64,000 nt of DNA from Cytophagales bacterium (GCA_013298025.1 JAAFJE010000004.1:114528-178527), one strand, 5' to 3'; positions 28,483-37,691 are shown, counted from the stretch's first letter. The notes: a model not told the origin generated them from the sequence alone. Program-made: numbers and translations.

Positions 28483-29067
28483 ATGAATAAGTTTTCGCTA
28501 TTACTTTTTTTTAGTTTAGTTAGCCTACAATCTTTTGGACAAAGCGATATAGGGCTCAAGTTTGGGATGGATATTGCCAACGTTAGAAATTCAAATGAGA
28601 GCGATTTTACGGCATTGCTCAATTTTAATATAGGGGTAATCGCTAAGTTTAAACTAAAAGACAAATTTAAACTCAATACTGAGTTGCTTTTAGCCAATAA
28701 AGGATTTAATAGTATCTTAATTCCTACAGGGACAACTGCCACAAATCTGACTTATATCTCTATTCCCATTTTACTTGAACACAACGTATCGAAGAACTTT
28801 TATCTTCAGCTTGGTCCCGAATTTAACTATTTGATTAAAGCAAGCATGAAAAATAGCAGCTTTAATGAAAGTGTTGAGGATAATTATAAAAAAATCGACC
28901 TTTCTATCGCAAGTGGGCTTGGCTTGAGTCTTTCTAAAACCTTTGTTTTAGAAGCGAGGTATTCATTGGGATTATCGCAAATTAGACAAAACGAAAGTAT
29001 TTTTGGCTCTTATCAAACAAGGACTTTTCAATTGAACTTGATATATAATTTTAGAAGTCAAGAATAA
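28483..29067 (+). CDS. small porin-family outer membrane protein (OMP_b-brl_2 type)
   Basis: A 194-residue protein. Signal peptide NKFSLLLFFSLVSLQSFGQ, then SDIGLKFGMDIANVRN and further amphipathic strands (LNFNIGVIAKFKL, YISIPILLEHNVSKNFYLQL, IASGLGLSLSKTFVLEARY), ending in the aromatic strand QLNLIYNF. The pattern GLKxG near the start and YISIPILL in the middle is typical of the PorT-like outer membrane family PF13568. Function unknown; probably an 8-strand barrel. Confidence 0.82.
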   Translation: MNKFSLLLFFSLVSLQSFGQSDIGLKFGMDIANVRNSNESDFTALLNFNIGVIAKFKLKDKFKLNTELLLANKGFNSILIPTGTTATNLTYISIPILLEHNVSKNFYLQLGPEFNYLIKASMKNSSFNESVEDNYKKIDLSIASGLGLSLSKTFVLEARYSLGLSQIRQNESIFGSYQTRTFQLNLIYNFRSQE

Positions 29068-29152
29068 AACAGTTACAACGATTGTGCTTTATGTAAGCAA
29101 TTCTGCATGGGAGAAAATGAAAACAGAGATACTCCAAGGAATACTTTTTACG

Positions 29153-30091
29153 TCAAATCATTCCTTGCATTTCGTCACGACCTTGTTGGTAGCCTAGCAT
29201 GATGAGGCGTTCGATGTCGTCTTTATCAAACGATTGTATATCAATGTTGAGTGGTTGTTGGGGACGAATAATTTTCAATTTGATGCGTTTTTGTCCTTTG
29301 AGTGCACCCGTTTGGGCTTCCGAGCCATCTTCAGGCAAGCATTCATTCCGAAACTCTGCCCATTCTAAATCTGAATTAAGGCATTCATTTACAGCAATAT
29401 CCATCACTCTGTCAACCAAAGCCAAGAGGTTTCCATAAGGGAAATAGCCTCCATCGAGATATTTGGTATGACAAGCAATACAAATTACTTCATCTGCTCC
29501 GTCTTGAATTGCTCTTTTGATGGGGGCAACGTCACGCATACCACCATCTAAAAACGCCATCTTTTTATGCTCGCCAATATTTACCACAGGCATCAAAATC
29601 GGAATAGCCGACGATGCCATCACATAATCCAGAAAATGCTCATAGGTGGGGTCGGCATATACGATGTGTCCATTGATAATATCTACAGCCCCTACTTTCA
29701 AATTGATTGGGCTTGCCTGTAGGTTTCGTACATCAATTACATCGGTCAGAAGGGTTTTGAGCGGTGTAGTATCAAGCAGGCCTTCAAAATTGCGGCGAAT
29801 AGCACTCATGCCCAATTCATACGTACCCCTACGTAAGGCAAGGCTTTCGGGGCTTACAATATGGCTTTTCCAAAATTCACATAAATCGAGGGCTGTTTGC
29901 TGGAAATCAATCAAACCCATTTCTAACATTTGTTGTCCGAATCGGTTTATTAAATACGAAGCATTCATACTGCCAGCCGATACGCCATAAATGGCATCGG
30001 GACGAAAACCCGCTTCAAATACCGCCCTAATCACACCTGTTTGGTAAGCACCCTTGACAGAGCCACCTGCTAAAACCAAAATTTTACTCAT
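29153..30091 (-). CDS. patatin-like phospholipase family protein
   Basis: A 312-residue cytosolic protein with the complete patatin set: oxyanion loop GGSVKGAYQ (9-17), nucleophile Ser38 in GVSAGS, and catalytic Asp182 in FLDGGMRD. Patatins are Ser-Asp dyad lipid acyl hydrolases. There is no signal peptide and no membrane barrel, so it differs from the secreted PlpD type. It lies alone between a porin gene and a polyprenyl synthase gene. A role in membrane lipid turnover is likely, but the substrate is unknown. Confidence 0.92.
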   Translation of the reverse strand: MSKILVLAGGSVKGAYQTGVIRAVFEAGFRPDAIYGVSAGSMNASYLINRFGQQMLEMGLIDFQQTALDLCEFWKSHIVSPESLALRRGTYELGMSAIRRNFEGLLDTTPLKTLLTDVIDVRNLQASPINLKVGAVDIINGHIVYADPTYEHFLDYVMASSAIPILMPVVNIGEHKKMAFLDGGMRDVAPIKRAIQDGADEVICIACHTKYLDGGYFPYGNLLALVDRVMDIAVNECLNSDLEWAEFRNECLPEDGSEAQTGALKGQKRIKLKIIRPQQPLNIDIQSFDKDDIERLIMLGYQQGRDEMQGMI

Positions 30092-30370
30092 ACAATTATT
30101 GGTAATTTTTATAGTTAAATAGCTGAATATGAATTTATAAACGCTTGTTAAATAGTATAACGCTGTACGGGGTACAGTTGTTTGCTGTAGGTCTTAGAAG
30201 CGAAAATACTTTTTTTGTATGATAAAGTTTTATCAACGTACCTGTTATTTTAGGTAAATGAAGTAATTTGCACTCAAATTTTAGAAAAGTGTTGACTCGT
30301 TACTGGCAAATGTAAGCACTTCTTGTGTAAACCTTTGTTCGATTATACCCAAGTATCATTAAGTATATCC

Positions 30371-31345
30371 ATGGCATTATCAATTAAAGAAATCCAAGCT
30401 CCTATCGCTGCCGAGATGGAAGCTTTTGAAGGCAAGTTTCGGCAATTTATGAAAACCAAAGTCATGCTGCTCGACACAATTATGAACTATATTGTGCAAC
30501 GCAAAGGCAAGCAGCTTCGACCAATGTTTGTGTTTTTGTCGGCAGGGGTCTATGGTACAATTGGCGAAAAAACGCACCGAGGTGCCGCCCTCATCGAATT
30601 GCTGCACACGGCTTCATTGGTACACGACGACGTAGTGGACGACTCTAATTACCGTCGTGGTTTTTTCTCTGTAAATGCTTTATGGAAAAATAAAATCGCT
30701 GTATTGGTAGGCGATTATTTGCTCTCGAAAGGCTTATTGCTTTCGGTTGAGCATGAAGATTTTGACTTGTTGAAAATCGTTTCTACAGCCGTAAGAGAAA
30801 TGTCGGAAGGAGAGCTTTTACAAATTGAAAAAGCCCGAAAATTGGATATTACCGAGGAGGTATATTTTGAAATTATCCGACAAAAAACAGCCGCTTTGAT
30901 TGCTTCTTGTTGTGCAACAGGCGTAGCCTCGGCTGGGGCAGATGCCGAAACCACCGAAAAAGCACGCCTATTTGGCGAAAAAGTAGGGATTGCTTTCCAA
31001 ATCAAAGACGACCTATTCGACTATGGTGATGCCGAAATTGGTAAGCCGTTGGGCATCGACATCAAAGAAAAGAAAATGACCTTGCCTTTGATTTATGCCC
31101 TCAATCAAGCCAATTGGACAACCAAGCGGAAGATTATCAACATGATAAAAAACGAATCGGAAAATCCTAAAAAAGTAGCAGAAGTAATTGATTTTGTGAA
31201 AAATTCGGGAGGATTGCAATATGCTACGCAGGTGATGAAAAATATTGTGCAAGAAGCCCTAAGCATCCTCGAATCATTTCCTAATTCGTCGTATCGCCAG
31301 GCCCTTGCAGGGTTGGTAGAATATACTATCGAGCGGAGTAAATAG
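30371..31345 (+). CDS. polyprenyl diphosphate synthase
   Basis: A 324-residue trans-isoprenyl synthase. The first aspartate-rich motif is VHDDVVDD (85-91), preceded by the substrate region GKQLRP (46-51); the second is KDDLFDYGD near residue 215. It condenses isopentenyl diphosphate onto an allylic primer. The length and motifs fit the octaprenyl/heptaprenyl type used for quinone side chains (IspB-like) more than the shorter farnesyl synthases. The frame extends upstream to a TTG at 30323, but ATG 30371 gives the family-typical N-terminus (MALSIKEIQAPI). Confidence 0.93.
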   Translation: MALSIKEIQAPIAAEMEAFEGKFRQFMKTKVMLLDTIMNYIVQRKGKQLRPMFVFLSAGVYGTIGEKTHRGAALIELLHTASLVHDDVVDDSNYRRGFFSVNALWKNKIAVLVGDYLLSKGLLLSVEHEDFDLLKIVSTAVREMSEGELLQIEKARKLDITEEVYFEIIRQKTAALIASCCATGVASAGADAETTEKARLFGEKVGIAFQIKDDLFDYGDAEIGKPLGIDIKEKKMTLPLIYALNQANWTTKRKIINMIKNESENPKKVAEVIDFVKNSGGLQYATQVMKNIVQEALSILESFPNSSYRQALAGLVEYTIERSK

Positions 31346-31403
31346 ACTGAAGTCAACAATAAGTATTCTCGTACACAATTGCCGTTGAATTTACATTGGT
31401 ACA

Positions 31404-32033
31404 ATGCCCGATTTGAACAAAACATATTTATTTAGAATGACGCATATTGAGAATATCTCACATATTCTCCAACATGGTATTACGCATTCGAACTCGATAA
31501 ATGCAAATCCGGCTTTTGTTCCAATCGGCGACAGCACTTTGATTGCCACACGTAGCCACTTTTTATTGGAAAATGGAAGAAGATTAGGAGAATATATTCC
31601 TTTTTATTTCGGTAAAAGAACTCCAATGTTATATGTGATTCAGCATGGTTTTAATATGGTTGCTGCTACCCCAGCAGATAACATTATTTATTGCGTAAGT
31701 TCTGTTCAAAAAATTATAGATTTGGGACTAGATTTTATTTTTACGAATGGTCATGCTGTGGATTGCTTTAGTACACAATACTTAGCTACAGATATTCAAA
31801 ATATTGATGATATACTTGATAAAAATGCTATCAACGCTAAATATTGGAGAGATGACAACGATTTAGATAAAAAACGAAGAAAGGAGGCTGAATTTTTGGT
31901 TTTGGGTGATATAGACCCACTCGGTATTTTAGGGTATGTTACCTATAGCGAAAAGGCAAGGCAACGAGTTATTGACTTTGGAGCAGATGCGACAAAAGTA
32001 ATTGTAAAACCAGAATATTACTTTGAAATATGA
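31404..32033 (+). CDS. darT: DarT toxin, DNA thymidine ADP-ribosyltransferase
   Basis: A 209-residue protein of the DarT (formerly DUF4433) family. Family marks in order: YLFRMTHIENISHIL (8-22), GDSTLIATR (42-50), LGEYIPFYFGKRTPMLYVI (61-79), TNGHAV (114-119) and RRKEAEFLVLGDI (158-170), where Glu163 is the expected catalytic glutamate. DarT uses NAD to ADP-ribosylate thymidine bases in single-stranded DNA and stops replication; it is known as a toxin and phage-defence effector. The next gene is its antitoxin and overlaps by four bases (ATGA). By eye the pair is more AT-rich than the neighbouring ispB-like gene, consistent with transfer. Confidence 0.93.
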   Translation: MPDLNKTYLFRMTHIENISHILQHGITHSNSINANPAFVPIGDSTLIATRSHFLLENGRRLGEYIPFYFGKRTPMLYVIQHGFNMVAATPADNIIYCVSSVQKIIDLGLDFIFTNGHAVDCFSTQYLATDIQNIDDILDKNAINAKYWRDDNDLDKKRRKEAEFLVLGDIDPLGILGYVTYSEKARQRVIDFGADATKVIVKPEYYFEI

Positions 32034-33052
32034 TACACTACATAGTTGGTAATCTTCTAGAAAGTGAAGCAGAAGCTTTGGTAAATACCGTAAATACCGT
32101 TGGTGTAATGGGTAAAGGTATTGCTTTACAGTTTAAAAATAAGTTTCCCGATAATTTTAAGTTGTATGTTAATGCTTGTAAAAATAAAAAACTGAGTATT
32201 GGTAAACTATTGGTTACAGAAGAGAAGTCTCTCTTATCTGGACGTAAAATCATCATTAATTTCCCTACAAAAACAGACTGGCGTTTACCATCTGAATATC
32301 AATATATAGAAACAGGATTAATCGAACTTACGAAAGTTATTAAGGAAAAAAATATCAAATCAATTGCTATTCCTCCACTTGGTGCGGGCAACGGTGGGTT
32401 ACATTGGCACAAAGTAAAACTGATTGTAGAAAAACATCTAGCAGATGTAGCCTGCGATATTTATGTTTACGAGCCGAATGCTGTCATTCAAGAAGTAATG
32501 AGAAAAGAAAAAGTGAAATTGACACCAGCAAGGGCAATGTTGCTTGCTGTTTTGTATGATTTGGTTCGGAATGGAGAGTTTGTATCAGAGTTTGCCGCAG
32601 AAAAAATTGCCTATTTCCTTCAACGGTTTGGTGCAAAAAATATTTTTAAATTGGAATTTCAACCTAATTTTTATGGGCCTTATTCTGGTAAGGTAAAGCA
32701 CGTTTTATACTATTTGAATGGAAGCTATATCACGGGTTATAGTTCAAAAGACAAAAAACCTTTTGAAGAATTGGGTTTAATCTATGATGCCGTAATCGAA
32801 GTCGATCAATTTTTAGATAAACCAGAAAATGTGGCGTATAAAAGTATCGTAGAAAAGACGAAAGTATTTTTAACGGGTTTTTATTCATCGTTTGGATTAG
32901 AGTTACTCTCAACGGTTGACTATCTTATTTTAGAAAAGAAAGTCACAACTCAATACGAAATTATCAAAGAGTTGGAAAACTGGAGCGACCGAAAGAAGAC
33001 CTTATTTACTAATCCAAAATTTGTTGAAATTGTACTAAATAAATACAGCTAA
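32030..33052 (+). CDS. darG: DarG antitoxin, macrodomain DNA ADP-ribosyl glycohydrolase
   Basis: A 340-residue two-domain antitoxin. Residues 1-155 are a macrodomain: HYIVGNLLESEAEALVNTVN with the ADP-ribose loop VGVMGKGIALQFK (27-39), and IAIPPLGAGNGGLHW. This domain removes ADP-ribose from DNA. Residues about 165-340 are the DarT-binding domain with MLLAVLYDLVRNGEF and FLQRFGAKNIFKLEFQPNFY. Both antitoxin mechanisms of the family, enzymatic reversal and direct binding, therefore seem present. Translationally coupled to darT by a four-base overlap. Confidence 0.94.
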   Translation: MIHYIVGNLLESEAEALVNTVNTVGVMGKGIALQFKNKFPDNFKLYVNACKNKKLSIGKLLVTEEKSLLSGRKIIINFPTKTDWRLPSEYQYIETGLIELTKVIKEKNIKSIAIPPLGAGNGGLHWHKVKLIVEKHLADVACDIYVYEPNAVIQEVMRKEKVKLTPARAMLLAVLYDLVRNGEFVSEFAAEKIAYFLQRFGAKNIFKLEFQPNFYGPYSGKVKHVLYYLNGSYITGYSSKDKKPFEELGLIYDAVIEVDQFLDKPENVAYKSIVEKTKVFLTGFYSSFGLELLSTVDYLILEKKVTTQYEIIKELENWSDRKKTLFTNPKFVEIVLNKYS

Positions 33053-33084
33053 CCAATCGCCCTTTTACGCTCCAATATACTGCT

Positions 33085-33774
33085 TTAGCTACGTTCCTTC
33101 GCTTTTGCCAGTTTCCACCAAGGTAAATACGGAAACGCATGATGCTCGTGATGGTACCCAAAGAAATAACAAGTAACAAACGCTATGACGTGATTTTTAC
33201 GTTGACTTCTAGCTTTGTGTATATCGTCGGCTGGATGCTCGCCTTTATGAGGCTGATACGTACCAAAATAAAACAATTGTAGGGTACTCAAAATGGCTGG
33301 AAGTTCCCAAAATAAAATCAAATTCCCCATCGGAAAAACCAGTTTGAGCAAATTGTAGGTAATGGCCATGAGCAAAATTTGCCAGAAAGTAACGTACTCT
33401 AAAGCAAATTTGAGATACCAACGCCAAAAAGGCCCATCGTAATAGTCGGGGTCTTGTGCCGATGCCGCATGGCGATGGTGCAAGTGATGCTTGCTACTGA
33501 GTTTTTTGTAATTGTTAAAGGCAAAAAGGGTGGCACACAACCAGCCTATCACGTAATTGACCTTGGGTTTGTGTGGAGCTACAACGCCATGAATAGCGTC
33601 GTGAGCGGTAATGAATATGCCTGTATAAAGATGCGTTTGCAATAAGATGGCCGCATACACCCAAGGGCTTGTCCAATCAATTGACAAATGTAACCAGTGC
33701 CACAAACTTGCACTCCATAGTACTATTATGCTCAGGGCAATCCAAAGGCCTTTATTTCGTAGTATCCATTCCAT
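33085..33774 (-). CDS. crtW: beta-carotene ketolase (CrtW-like), membrane di-iron oxygenase
   Basis: A 229-residue membrane protein of the fatty-acid-desaturase superfamily. All three histidine clusters are present: HDAIH (58-62), HHLHHRH (96-102) and YHHEHHAFPYLPWW (207-220). The last motif and the short length favour CrtW-type carotenoid 4-ketolases, which add keto groups to beta-ionone rings. Hydrophobic segments at about 10-28, 38-56, 72-86 and 135-160 anchor it. No other carotenoid genes are in the window, so it stands outside any crt cluster. A general desaturase activity cannot be excluded. Confidence 0.82.
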   Translation of the reverse strand: MEWILRNKGLWIALSIIVLWSASLWHWLHLSIDWTSPWVYAAILLQTHLYTGIFITAHDAIHGVVAPHKPKVNYVIGWLCATLFAFNNYKKLSSKHHLHHRHAASAQDPDYYDGPFWRWYLKFALEYVTFWQILLMAITYNLLKLVFPMGNLILFWELPAILSTLQLFYFGTYQPHKGEHPADDIHKARSQRKNHVIAFVTCYFFGYHHEHHAFPYLPWWKLAKAKERS

Positions 33775-33915
33775 TGTTTGAGGGTTTTCAAATCACAACA
33801 AAGTTGTGGGGATTGCACAAAGAATCTACAAAAAACAGTAGAACTTTTTACAATACTTGTATTTTTGCTATATAAATAACCACAGAATAACCAATTTGTT
33901 TTCTTTTTTCAATAC

Positions 33916-34476
33916 ATGGCTAAAATAGACAAAGCATTACAAGAGGCAATTTTGGCAATGCCTTTCAATATAAAGGATAAATTATTGCTAAAACTGATTG
34001 CCAAAGATGAGATTTTGATAGAACAATTATCGTTTCAGTTGATAGAATCGGAAAATAGCCTACAGACCAGACGCAAGGTTATCGAAGATGCCATTGATGC
34101 ACTGTATAAAATGCAACCGTTTTCGTCGGGGTATTTGATGATGGATATGCGTTCGATTAACGCACTGATTACAGAACACTATAAAGTAACAAAAGATAAA
34201 TACGGAGAAATAGAACTGACGCTTAAACTATTACTCGACTGTTTTGAAAAGCAACTGTCTTTTATCGAACAATTCAACCGTAAAACCGAAACACTCTGTG
34301 CTTATGTCGCCAAACGAACGGAGGCTATACTCAAAAAAGTGGTAAAAATGCACCCCGACGAGCAGTTTGATTTTTATACAAAACTCAACAACCTACTTAC
34401 TTTTGTACACCAATATGGCTCAAAATATGAAGCAAAAACCCTTGGATTACCGAAAAATTTTGAAATAATTGAATAA
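33916..34476 (+). CDS. conserved-looking cytosolic helical protein, function unknown
   Basis: A 186-residue protein without signal peptide or membrane segment, predicted nearly all helical. The first 40 residues (LQEAILAMPFNIKDKLLLKL, IAKDEILIEQLSFQLIE) look like a compact helical module; positions 95-160 are long amphipathic helices (ELTLKLLLDCFEKQLSFIEQ). It precedes the PAS protein by 90 bases on the same strand. I do not recognise a family with confidence and claim no function. Confidence 0.6.
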   Translation: MAKIDKALQEAILAMPFNIKDKLLLKLIAKDEILIEQLSFQLIESENSLQTRRKVIEDAIDALYKMQPFSSGYLMMDMRSINALITEHYKVTKDKYGEIELTLKLLLDCFEKQLSFIEQFNRKTETLCAYVAKRTEAILKKVVKMHPDEQFDFYTKLNNLLTFVHQYGSKYEAKTLGLPKNFEIIE

Positions 34477-34566
34477 AAACTTTACTAATTCCGTTTTTTC
34501 TCCTAGATTGATTGATAAATATCCAAAGATGATTCTTTGAATATAACAGAGGTAATAGACATCCAA

Positions 34567-35559
34567 ATGAAGCCAGAAATTATTCCAAGCTATTTCTTGA
34601 AATCAAAAGAAATTTATATCATTCACGTAGATTTGGATGGTTTTATTACTTATGCGTCGCCTCATTTCTTAGAAAAATTCAACTTTTTAAGTGACAATAT
34701 CGTCGGCTTGAGTAGTATAGAAACCGTGTATAAAGAAGACCGCTCTAAATGCCATCAAACGGTATTAGCGTGCTTTGCACAGCCCGAAACGCCCATCGGG
34801 GTCGTGTTGCGGAAGCCTTATTATGACAATAGTTTTATCTGGACTCAATGGGAGTTTACATTACAACTAGATGAAAACCGCCAACCAGACCATATCGTGT
34901 GCATGGGCTATGACATTACCCACGCCGAAGAACTCAGCAAGCAAGCTATTGCTATGCTCGATATGCTGATTGAGAATGAAGAAAAATACCGAGATTTGTT
35001 TGAACTTTCGCCCGTAGGCATTGCCCTTACCTCGGAAGATGGAAAATTTATAGAAGTAAACGAAGCGATGTCGATCATGACGGGTTACTCGCAAAACGAA
35101 CTACTGAGTCGCACCTACTGGGATTTAACGCCCACATGGTACAACGAAATGGAGAAGAAAAAACTGGAGAGCTTGGGTAAAACGGGTGTTTATGGCCCTT
35201 ATGAAAAAGAATATATTGCTCATGATGGTACACTGATTCCTGTATTGCTTCATGGGCGTATTTTTTACAATAAATTGAAAAGACCTTTTGTGTGGTCGAT
35301 TATTCAGGATATGCGTGCTATCAAACAAAAAGAGGCGATTATCCTCGAACAAAATAAGGCCTTCAAAGATATTGCTTTTACTCAATCGCATATTATTAGG
35401 CATCCCTTAACTAATATCATGGGTCTGCTGTCGTTGATTGATGAAAAAGATGTGCCAGACCACGTAAAGAACATCCTGAACCTGATGCAAGAGAGTGCCA
35501 ATCAACTCGACCAAGTAATCAAAGAGGTGGTAGATAAAACAGTAAAAATAACACTTTAG
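34567..35559 (+). CDS. double-PAS protein with a HisKA-like segment but no ATPase domain
   Basis: A 330-residue signalling protein. Two PAS domains are visible: about 15-130 (YIIHVDLDGFITYASPHFLE, then VCMGYDITHAEELSK) and about 148-260 (LFELSPVGIALTSEDGKFIE, TGYSQNELLSRTYWDL, VWSIIQDMRAIKQKEA). The final 65 residues resemble the histidine-kinase dimerisation helix pair, with AFTQSHIIRHPLTNIMGLLS where His and Arg sit as in Bacteroidota SHxxRxPL H-boxes. The gene ends there, with no ATP-binding domain. An in-frame TTG at 34537 is possible, but ATG 34567 is preferred. It may be phosphorylated in trans by, or dimerise with, another kinase; truncation is the alternative. Confidence 0.8.
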   Translation: MKPEIIPSYFLKSKEIYIIHVDLDGFITYASPHFLEKFNFLSDNIVGLSSIETVYKEDRSKCHQTVLACFAQPETPIGVVLRKPYYDNSFIWTQWEFTLQLDENRQPDHIVCMGYDITHAEELSKQAIAMLDMLIENEEKYRDLFELSPVGIALTSEDGKFIEVNEAMSIMTGYSQNELLSRTYWDLTPTWYNEMEKKKLESLGKTGVYGPYEKEYIAHDGTLIPVLLHGRIFYNKLKRPFVWSIIQDMRAIKQKEAIILEQNKAFKDIAFTQSHIIRHPLTNIMGLLSLIDEKDVPDHVKNILNLMQESANQLDQVIKEVVDKTVKITL

Positions 35560-35566
35560 CATCAAC

Positions 35567-36850
35567 TCATGGTTGGTTTTTACCCATCAATTGGATGCCT
35601 ACGCTACAAGACAAACATTTTTTTTGCTGACAATACGCCTGCTCCCATTGCAAAACCCCTTGCGAATCGAAGGCACTTGTAATAGCCATACCGAGCATTT
35701 CCCAACGCCTCAATACCACATTTTCTTCGGCTGGAAGACTTTCTAATACCCCCAAGGCTTGTTGTAATAACCATGCTTCTTGCCGATGTGTGCTGTAGGC
35801 AACCATCAGTGGTACAGCCGTATTGATGAGTAAATTACTCAACGCACTACTGCCAAGCATGGCTGTACGCTGATGCTTTCGCCCAAACATATAATGCTCT
35901 TGCCAATAGGCGGAGGGCTGTATTTTGAGCTTGGTATAATGCCCAATCAAGGCATCTGGATACACCAACCAAGCAAAAAGTTGGGTCTGCTGTTGGAGCA
36001 ACGATGCCAACTGAGCGATTCTGACAGTAGGGAAATTGGCTGGACGTAAGCGTAAAAATTTCCACTCGTGCAGGGCTATTACCTGTGAAGGAAGTTGATA
36101 TTTTGTTGTTAGAAAATGGTATTCTTGTTGTAAATGAGCCTGATAGTCGTCGAGCGGAGGCGAATCTAAAAAGCCTGCCATGCCAAATAAAAGGGCTTCT
36201 ATTTGTAAAATATTGTTGCGGTGCTTCTGAATTACTTTCAACGGTAAATGTCTCGCCAATCGCTCGAATGGCTCGGCATTGAGGTGAAACCCAAAATTGC
36301 GTGCCAATAATCTATAGGCTACCGTTTCCCAGTCGTGTTCTTGTGCTTCCCAAATCGCTAATACCTGTTGGGCTTTGCGTTCTAGGCGTTGCATCAGGGC
36401 TTGGTCGAGCATTTGGCGTTTGTAAATGTTGTCGATACTGGCAAAATGGGCTTTGCAGGGCATCGGATGCGTACTTTGGTAGAGGTTTTCGTAAGTTTTC
36501 CATAGCGTTGGGGCAACAATCGGTGCTAGTACCAAGGTTGGTATCAATGTGCCATCGCTGCGATGTACCTCTTGGTCGTGCAGCCATACTACGTGTAAAA
36601 TTACATTTTCGTAAGCTTCGTCTTGTTGGTGGGCATGGGCTTTCCAATCAGACGATTTGATATGGATTTCTACGCTGCCTATCCATTCCAATGCACCAAT
36701 CATAAGCCTCGCTTGCTGAAAATCAGCCCCTGCATGAATATTGGCGTACCCTATTTGTAGCACTTGAATGGGTTCTTGTTGGGTAGTAAACAGCGAACGA
36801 GTGTTAAAGTGCTGAAATTGCCATATATAGTGTAAAAAAGCTTCTTGCAT
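35567..36850 (-). CDS. DUF2851 family protein
   Basis: A 427-residue cytosolic protein. It shows the DUF2851 pattern: EAFLHYIWQFQHFNTRSLFT at the start, NIHAGADFQQARLMIGALEW, VEIHIKSSDWKAHAHQQDEA, and NVILHVVWLHD. The first part recalls a nuclease-like fold (G-x-DF and E-x-H motifs), but no activity is established to my knowledge. Convergent with the PAS gene with only seven bases between. ATG 36850 is chosen over an in-frame TTG at 36865. The family is restricted mainly to Bacteroidota. Confidence 0.85.
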   Translation of the reverse strand: MQEAFLHYIWQFQHFNTRSLFTTQQEPIQVLQIGYANIHAGADFQQARLMIGALEWIGSVEIHIKSSDWKAHAHQQDEAYENVILHVVWLHDQEVHRSDGTLIPTLVLAPIVAPTLWKTYENLYQSTHPMPCKAHFASIDNIYKRQMLDQALMQRLERKAQQVLAIWEAQEHDWETVAYRLLARNFGFHLNAEPFERLARHLPLKVIQKHRNNILQIEALLFGMAGFLDSPPLDDYQAHLQQEYHFLTTKYQLPSQVIALHEWKFLRLRPANFPTVRIAQLASLLQQQTQLFAWLVYPDALIGHYTKLKIQPSAYWQEHYMFGRKHQRTAMLGSSALSNLLINTAVPLMVAYSTHRQEAWLLQQALGVLESLPAEENVVLRRWEMLGMAITSAFDSQGVLQWEQAYCQQKKCLSCSVGIQLMGKNQP

Positions 36851-36972
36851 TATTCTAAGATTCAAGGTGTAATTTTAGACGAATCTAAAGGCTAAAAGTC
36901 ACATACTTTTTGAGAAATAATATTTTCCTTATAACATTGTGAAAAAACATCTTCACAGTAACAAACTGTCTT

Positions 36973-37605
36973 ATGCAAAATACTACATTGTTGTCTATTG
37001 CCAAACGCCTACAGGCACTTGCCCAAGCGGGTTTGTACTACGCCCAAGAAAAACCCTACGACCGTGAACGCTACGAAGAAATATCGGCCATCAGTGTGCA
37101 AATCCTTGCCGAATTGTCGGAGCAGCCTATCGAGGGTATTGCTTTGTCGTTTGCGAGCGAGCGAGATGGCTATCAAACGCCTAAAGTTGATATTCGTTCA
37201 GTAATTTTCAACGAAGAAGGAAAAATTTTAATGGTCAAAGAGACGGTCGATGGCCGCTGGTCGTTGCCGGGTGGCTGGGCCGATGTGGGCTATTCGCCTT
37301 TAGAAGTAGCCGAAAAAGAGGCTTGGGAAGAAACAGGCTTGAAAGTAAAAGCCACAAAATTGATTGGTGTTTTTGATAAAAAATGGCATCCGCATCCGCC
37401 TGAGCCTTGGTATGTGTATAAGATTTTTGTTTACTGCGAACCAGTAGGAGGACATTTGGCGGCTCATACCCAAGAAACCTCGGCTGTTGCTTATTTTGGA
37501 CTCGACGAACTGCCACCGCTTTCTGAAGTACGTATTACAAAAAATCAAATTGAAATCATGTTTGATTATTATGCTAATCCCGACAAACCTGCATATTTTG
37601 ATTAG
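36973..37605 (+). CDS. Nudix hydrolase with Nudix_N domain
   Basis: A 210-residue protein. Residues 1-65 are the helical Nudix_N domain (SIAKRLQALAQAGLYYAQEK); residues 70-200 are the Nudix fold. The Nudix box lies at about 101-123 (GWADVGYSP, then EKEAWEETGL). Compared with the consensus, Tyr107 stands for the first Glu and Lys115 for Arg, while the metal-binding EExG (119-122) is intact; this variation is common in the Nudix_N group. Members hydrolyse ADP-ribose or related nucleoside diphosphates. It is divergent from DUF2851 with a 122-base gap. Confidence 0.9.
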   Translation: MQNTTLLSIAKRLQALAQAGLYYAQEKPYDRERYEEISAISVQILAELSEQPIEGIALSFASERDGYQTPKVDIRSVIFNEEGKILMVKETVDGRWSLPGGWADVGYSPLEVAEKEAWEETGLKVKATKLIGVFDKKWHPHPPEPWYVYKIFVYCEPVGGHLAAHTQETSAVAYFGLDELPPLSEVRITKNQIEIMFDYYANPDKPAYFD

Positions 37606-37617
37606 GAATAGCACTTT

Positions 37618-37653
37618 AAGAAAGGCTTTATTTTTGATAAAAAAGCCTTTCTT
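37618..37653. terminator. 12-bp stem-loop between Nudix and the HGSNAT-like gene
   Basis: AAGAAAGGCTTT (37618-37629) is the exact inverse of AAAGCCTTTCTT (37642-37653) around a 12-base A/T loop. It lies between two convergent genes. No T-run follows on either strand, so termination efficiency is uncertain. Confidence 0.55.
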
Positions 37654-37691
37654 GAAGATGAACGAGGCTTTTCGGATAAAGGATTTTACCC

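Noticed and set aside
34567..35559. Frameshifted histidine kinase
   Set aside because: No ATPase-domain remains (N-box or G-boxes) are seen in any frame in the short space before the convergent DUF2851 gene, so a recent frameshift is unlikely.
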